DNA of 64,000 nt from CBFHMJ01 sp965656875 (lineage in GTDB: Bacteria; Pseudomonadota; Gammaproteobacteria; Enterobacterales; Alteromonadaceae). The notes under the pieces are model-generated. The model did no database searches and had not been told where the DNA came from. It was given only the letters and a program-made list of their open reading frames with translations. The DNA lies in the NCBI GenBank assembly GCA_965656875.1, contig CBFHMJ010000005.1:1-64000 (forward strand), in the 5' to 3' direction. Positions 63,601 through 64,000 of this stretch are shown in pieces. Both the position numbers and the translations under genes were made by a program. The first letter of the stretch is position 1, and every line of letters starts with the position of its first letter.

Positions 63601-64000
63601 ATTATCTGAAAACTGTGTTATTGCAGATGGTTTCGGCGGCAGAGCAGCGCGTCAGTACCTTGTCATTGTTGTCAGACACTGAACAACAACAGATGATTTC
63701 TCAGGCGACGGGTGCGGTAAGACAAACAGAAGCCACGCTCATTCCGAGATTAGTTGAACAATCGGTTCAACAGCAACCGGACGCTTTAGCGGTTCGTTTT
63801 CAACACGAAACCCTTAATTATCAACAACTGACGCAACGGGCTACTCATTTTGGCAGCGTATTAGCCGGGCTGGGCGTTAATCCGGGCGACCGGGTAGCGT
63901 TCTGTATGGCACGTAAAACGGATTTGTTAGCCCTGGTGCTGGCATGTTGGCAGCGGCGAGCGGCGTTTATTCCGCTTGAACCAACCTTACCGACACAACG
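57615..64000 (+). CDS. NRPS, partial: C-A-T-E-C-(A), cut by right window edge
   Basis: At least 2128 residues, open at the right edge. There is no TubC_N domain; instead a ~40-residue charged helix (LSAEAKRAAVLKMLAEKKRQ) that could pair with the helical end of the preceding protein. Module 1: LCL-type C (HHIATDGWS, H184), A (A3 ~671; FDAFVMEW; code D-A-M-I-V-G-A-V-A-K, hydrophobic, nearest to the Leu code DAWIVGAIVK), T of the E-partner type (MGGDSI, Ser1065), E (HHLVVDGVSW, ~1247). Module 2: DCL-type C (YPITPMQQGMLFHS; HHALIDGW, ~1718), then the first ~85 residues of an A domain (TLNYQQLTQRATHF..., AAFIPLEPTLPTQ) up to the edge. Predicted contribution: a D-configured hydrophobic residue, probably D-Leu, followed by an unknown one. 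Any thioesterase must lie further downstream. Confidence 0.95.
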   Translation, partial: MSDNKNNGLSAEAKRAAVLKMLAEKKRQARIAGKNSPIPRCDRSSGPLPLSFAQQRLWFIDKFEGGSADYNMPGALRVSGPFNPDVAEQAFYRIIQRHEALRTVFAEGDSGPYQVVRSVETFQLTRQDCRNIPAEDLNDTIEQLVTENSRQLFDLTSDLMLNARFVSLPDHDGEPAGLLLFNMHHIATDGWSMGILIKEFVAEYQAITAGQESPLKPLAIQYADFAVWQREWLSGDELARQQDYWRNQLADAPAVHQLPLDYPRPASKQYRGGKVETRLSATLSQQLLAVAKQFELTPFMLLHSMVTLLLCRHSHQHEFILGSPVANRTKTDIEPLIGFFVNTLVLRSSIEYPALGDYLAHIRDTNHQAQAHQDVPFEQVVEQAGSVRTTQYSPLFQVLLTATTANDSAENDSLSLGGLQFSTVTRQDVVAKFDLDINATITAKGGVIQWVYDNSIFTESHIELLASHLQHLFESLCQQPDEARLLSSLSMLTPREQQRIDALNTRAVQAFESDGLLVQQQFERCAKEQANNIAVVSGDVHLTYETLNEQANQWANHLIAQGVTAGSRVGLLLPRDHRMMISVLAVLKAGGIYVPLEPAHPDQRLNYMMADAGVSVVLAIQETLQNRQLAVNDTAVIRFDEPAVQSAIVQQATDNPDYQGRHPDDVNYLIYTSGSTGQPKGVAIKHRGAVNLAEHMKQCFGVTPVHRVLQFASIGFDAFVMEWQWALLNGASLYFCPSDVKQDPGLLAEFMQRHQITDTILPPAFLKHVPFSDQYAFTALVVGGEACDQALAWQWSSLYPMFNAYGPTEVTVAASVGRIVSGQPVTIGQPVSNVALYVITPDQHLAAPGVSGELVVASAGLADCYWNNPALTNEKFKPLALIDQRVYYTGDKVRLTDDDQFEYLGRIDDQFSIKGFRIEPGEIQHQINCCDGVKASEVILSDTLSDNNTHDSVASITGYIVLESGDEEPSEEVVGQIKQQLQSRLPTYMVPSALVFLAAFPLTASGKVDKKALPAPVIHADVNTHYEAPANKNEQILVDIFAELLRIPADQVSVLGNFFEMGGDSILSIQVVSRAARQGLTFTVKQLFEHQTIRGLSPYIVEQVQQTIPQAPSTGELPLLPIHHSFFADNAGLHHFNQSVLLECPVDITRQHLNVMAQQLMQQHDALRLAFVQDSDTGWHGQFIPPEQADLARLTDEILLQDFSELEQHAERLQRSFVLEEGFLFRAVLFSCEQNNVVSKRLLFICHHLVVDGVSWRVLLEDAEQICRQIMSEQRPESAKQLIPGQKTSPYQAWCKHLAERATGDDIRQQLAYWQQSLAIEVPTLGRVNTTPSKMAPGSVARVAFGLDATLTAKLLQQANKAYRTQINELLMAAVLVGFRNWSKQTAIRIDMEGHGREVIDESFDLSRTIGWFTTAWPLTLHCDSDQLDDVICAVKEQYRAVPHNGADFGLLQQQGLFDGLNTHADVVFNYLGQFDQVVNDDAYFTAAPESAGQTMSSERTLTHGITINGKVAGGVLGFGVSYDKKRFEDDDVTVLVTQIEAALKQIVMHCCQEGTGRLTPSDFPLATISEETLQYIANKQPVADVYPITPMQQGMLFHSAVDSSSYVNQMAMDIQGSLNLTALRSAWQLLVDRYDIFRTSFYALDSANPVQVVQPTATLHWTVKALTDLTESEQQDFLADMLQRDKQQGFSVSDSPLMRINIWQLAENRYRMVWTQHHALIDGWCAGIIFAELIAAYQSLAAGEQPQLPPVAPYRDYIAWLVSRETDQASGFWQQQVADIDNATPLPLARKEPALLQGLDKVYVHLDNEQTAALSQLAQSAQTTVNVVLQAAWSLVLSRFSGEQQVVFGTTVSGRPAELPGVESMVGLFINTVPAVISVDYKASLTEWLLSLHQQLIQRDEFSYYPLSEIQSLAEGLHGSLFNSLFVFENYPEQPTAPGEGETAQQADFSVSQADGHQGNNYDLSLISSLTDQLKIKLEFQRHAYEAEAVSQLGHYLKTVLLQMVSAAEQRVSTLSLLSDTEQQQMISQATGAVRQTEATLIPRLVEQSVQQQPDALAVRFQHETLNYQQLTQRATHFGSVLAGLGVNPGDRVAFCMARKTDLLALVLACWQRRAAFIPLEPTLPTQ

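Noticed and set aside
1..64000. Thioesterase or reductase release domain
   Set aside because: Checked every NRPS C-terminus in the window; all end shortly after a carrier domain, and no GxSxG-containing domain follows any of them.
1..64000. CRISPR array, tRNA or rRNA genes
   Set aside because: No regularly spaced short repeats and no sequence I recognise as a structural RNA gene. The only tandem repeats are the coding 15-bp units.

Overview
The window is almost entirely part of one very large non-ribosomal peptide synthetase (NRPS) locus. Six co-directional NRPS genes (all + strand) are cut by both window edges and split by an 8.4-kb accessory island. Codon use, roughly even base composition in the NRPS genes, TAATG-type gene overlaps and integron/IS remnants suggest a Gammaproteobacterium, probably marine and rich in secondary metabolism. 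The genus cannot be fixed from this sequence; a Gynuella-like organism is only a guess.

Layout: (1) 1-23187 holds three tightly coupled NRPS genes: a 5'-truncated C-A-T gene, a trimodular gene and a gene ending in an unusual C-(gutted A)-T module. (2) 23188-31640 is an AT-richer island. It carries a small secreted protein, a YobI-like P-loop NTPase between two 151-bp direct repeats, remnants of a Y1-type and an IS66-type transposase, an integron-integrase fragment, and a relic integron cassette array (CoiA-like zinc protein, attC, broken cassette, attC, HEPN-like protein, half attC). (3) 31641-64000 holds three more NRPS genes: four modules, three modules, and a third cut by the right edge.

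Reading the specificity residues of the adenylation domains by eye against the GrsA-PheA frame gives this collinear order: basic residue? - Asp-type - Gly - Asp-type - Asp-type - D-Phe - (module without a working A domain) - Ala - D-Asn - D-Ala - Ser - Asp-type - X (A domain lacking Asp235) - Y (unassigned) - D-hydrophobic (Leu-like) - next residue cut off. Four epimerization domains are each followed by a DCL-type condensation domain, which fits this reading. No thioesterase, loading or starter domain and no transporter lies in the window, so both ends of the line are outside it. TubC_N-type docking domains open four of the proteins, and the upstream proteins end in short acidic or EGxL/xEF tails, which fits an ordered head-to-tail assembly line.

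The most interesting points are the decayed A domain at the end of the third gene, an octamer direct repeat (GGGACGTT) at both edges of the island that may be an insertion scar in a once continuous NRPS operon, the integron relic inside a biosynthetic operon, two nearly identical Ala-type A domains within one gene, an A domain without the conserved Asp235, and an A domain with a cryptic insertion of about 120 residues.
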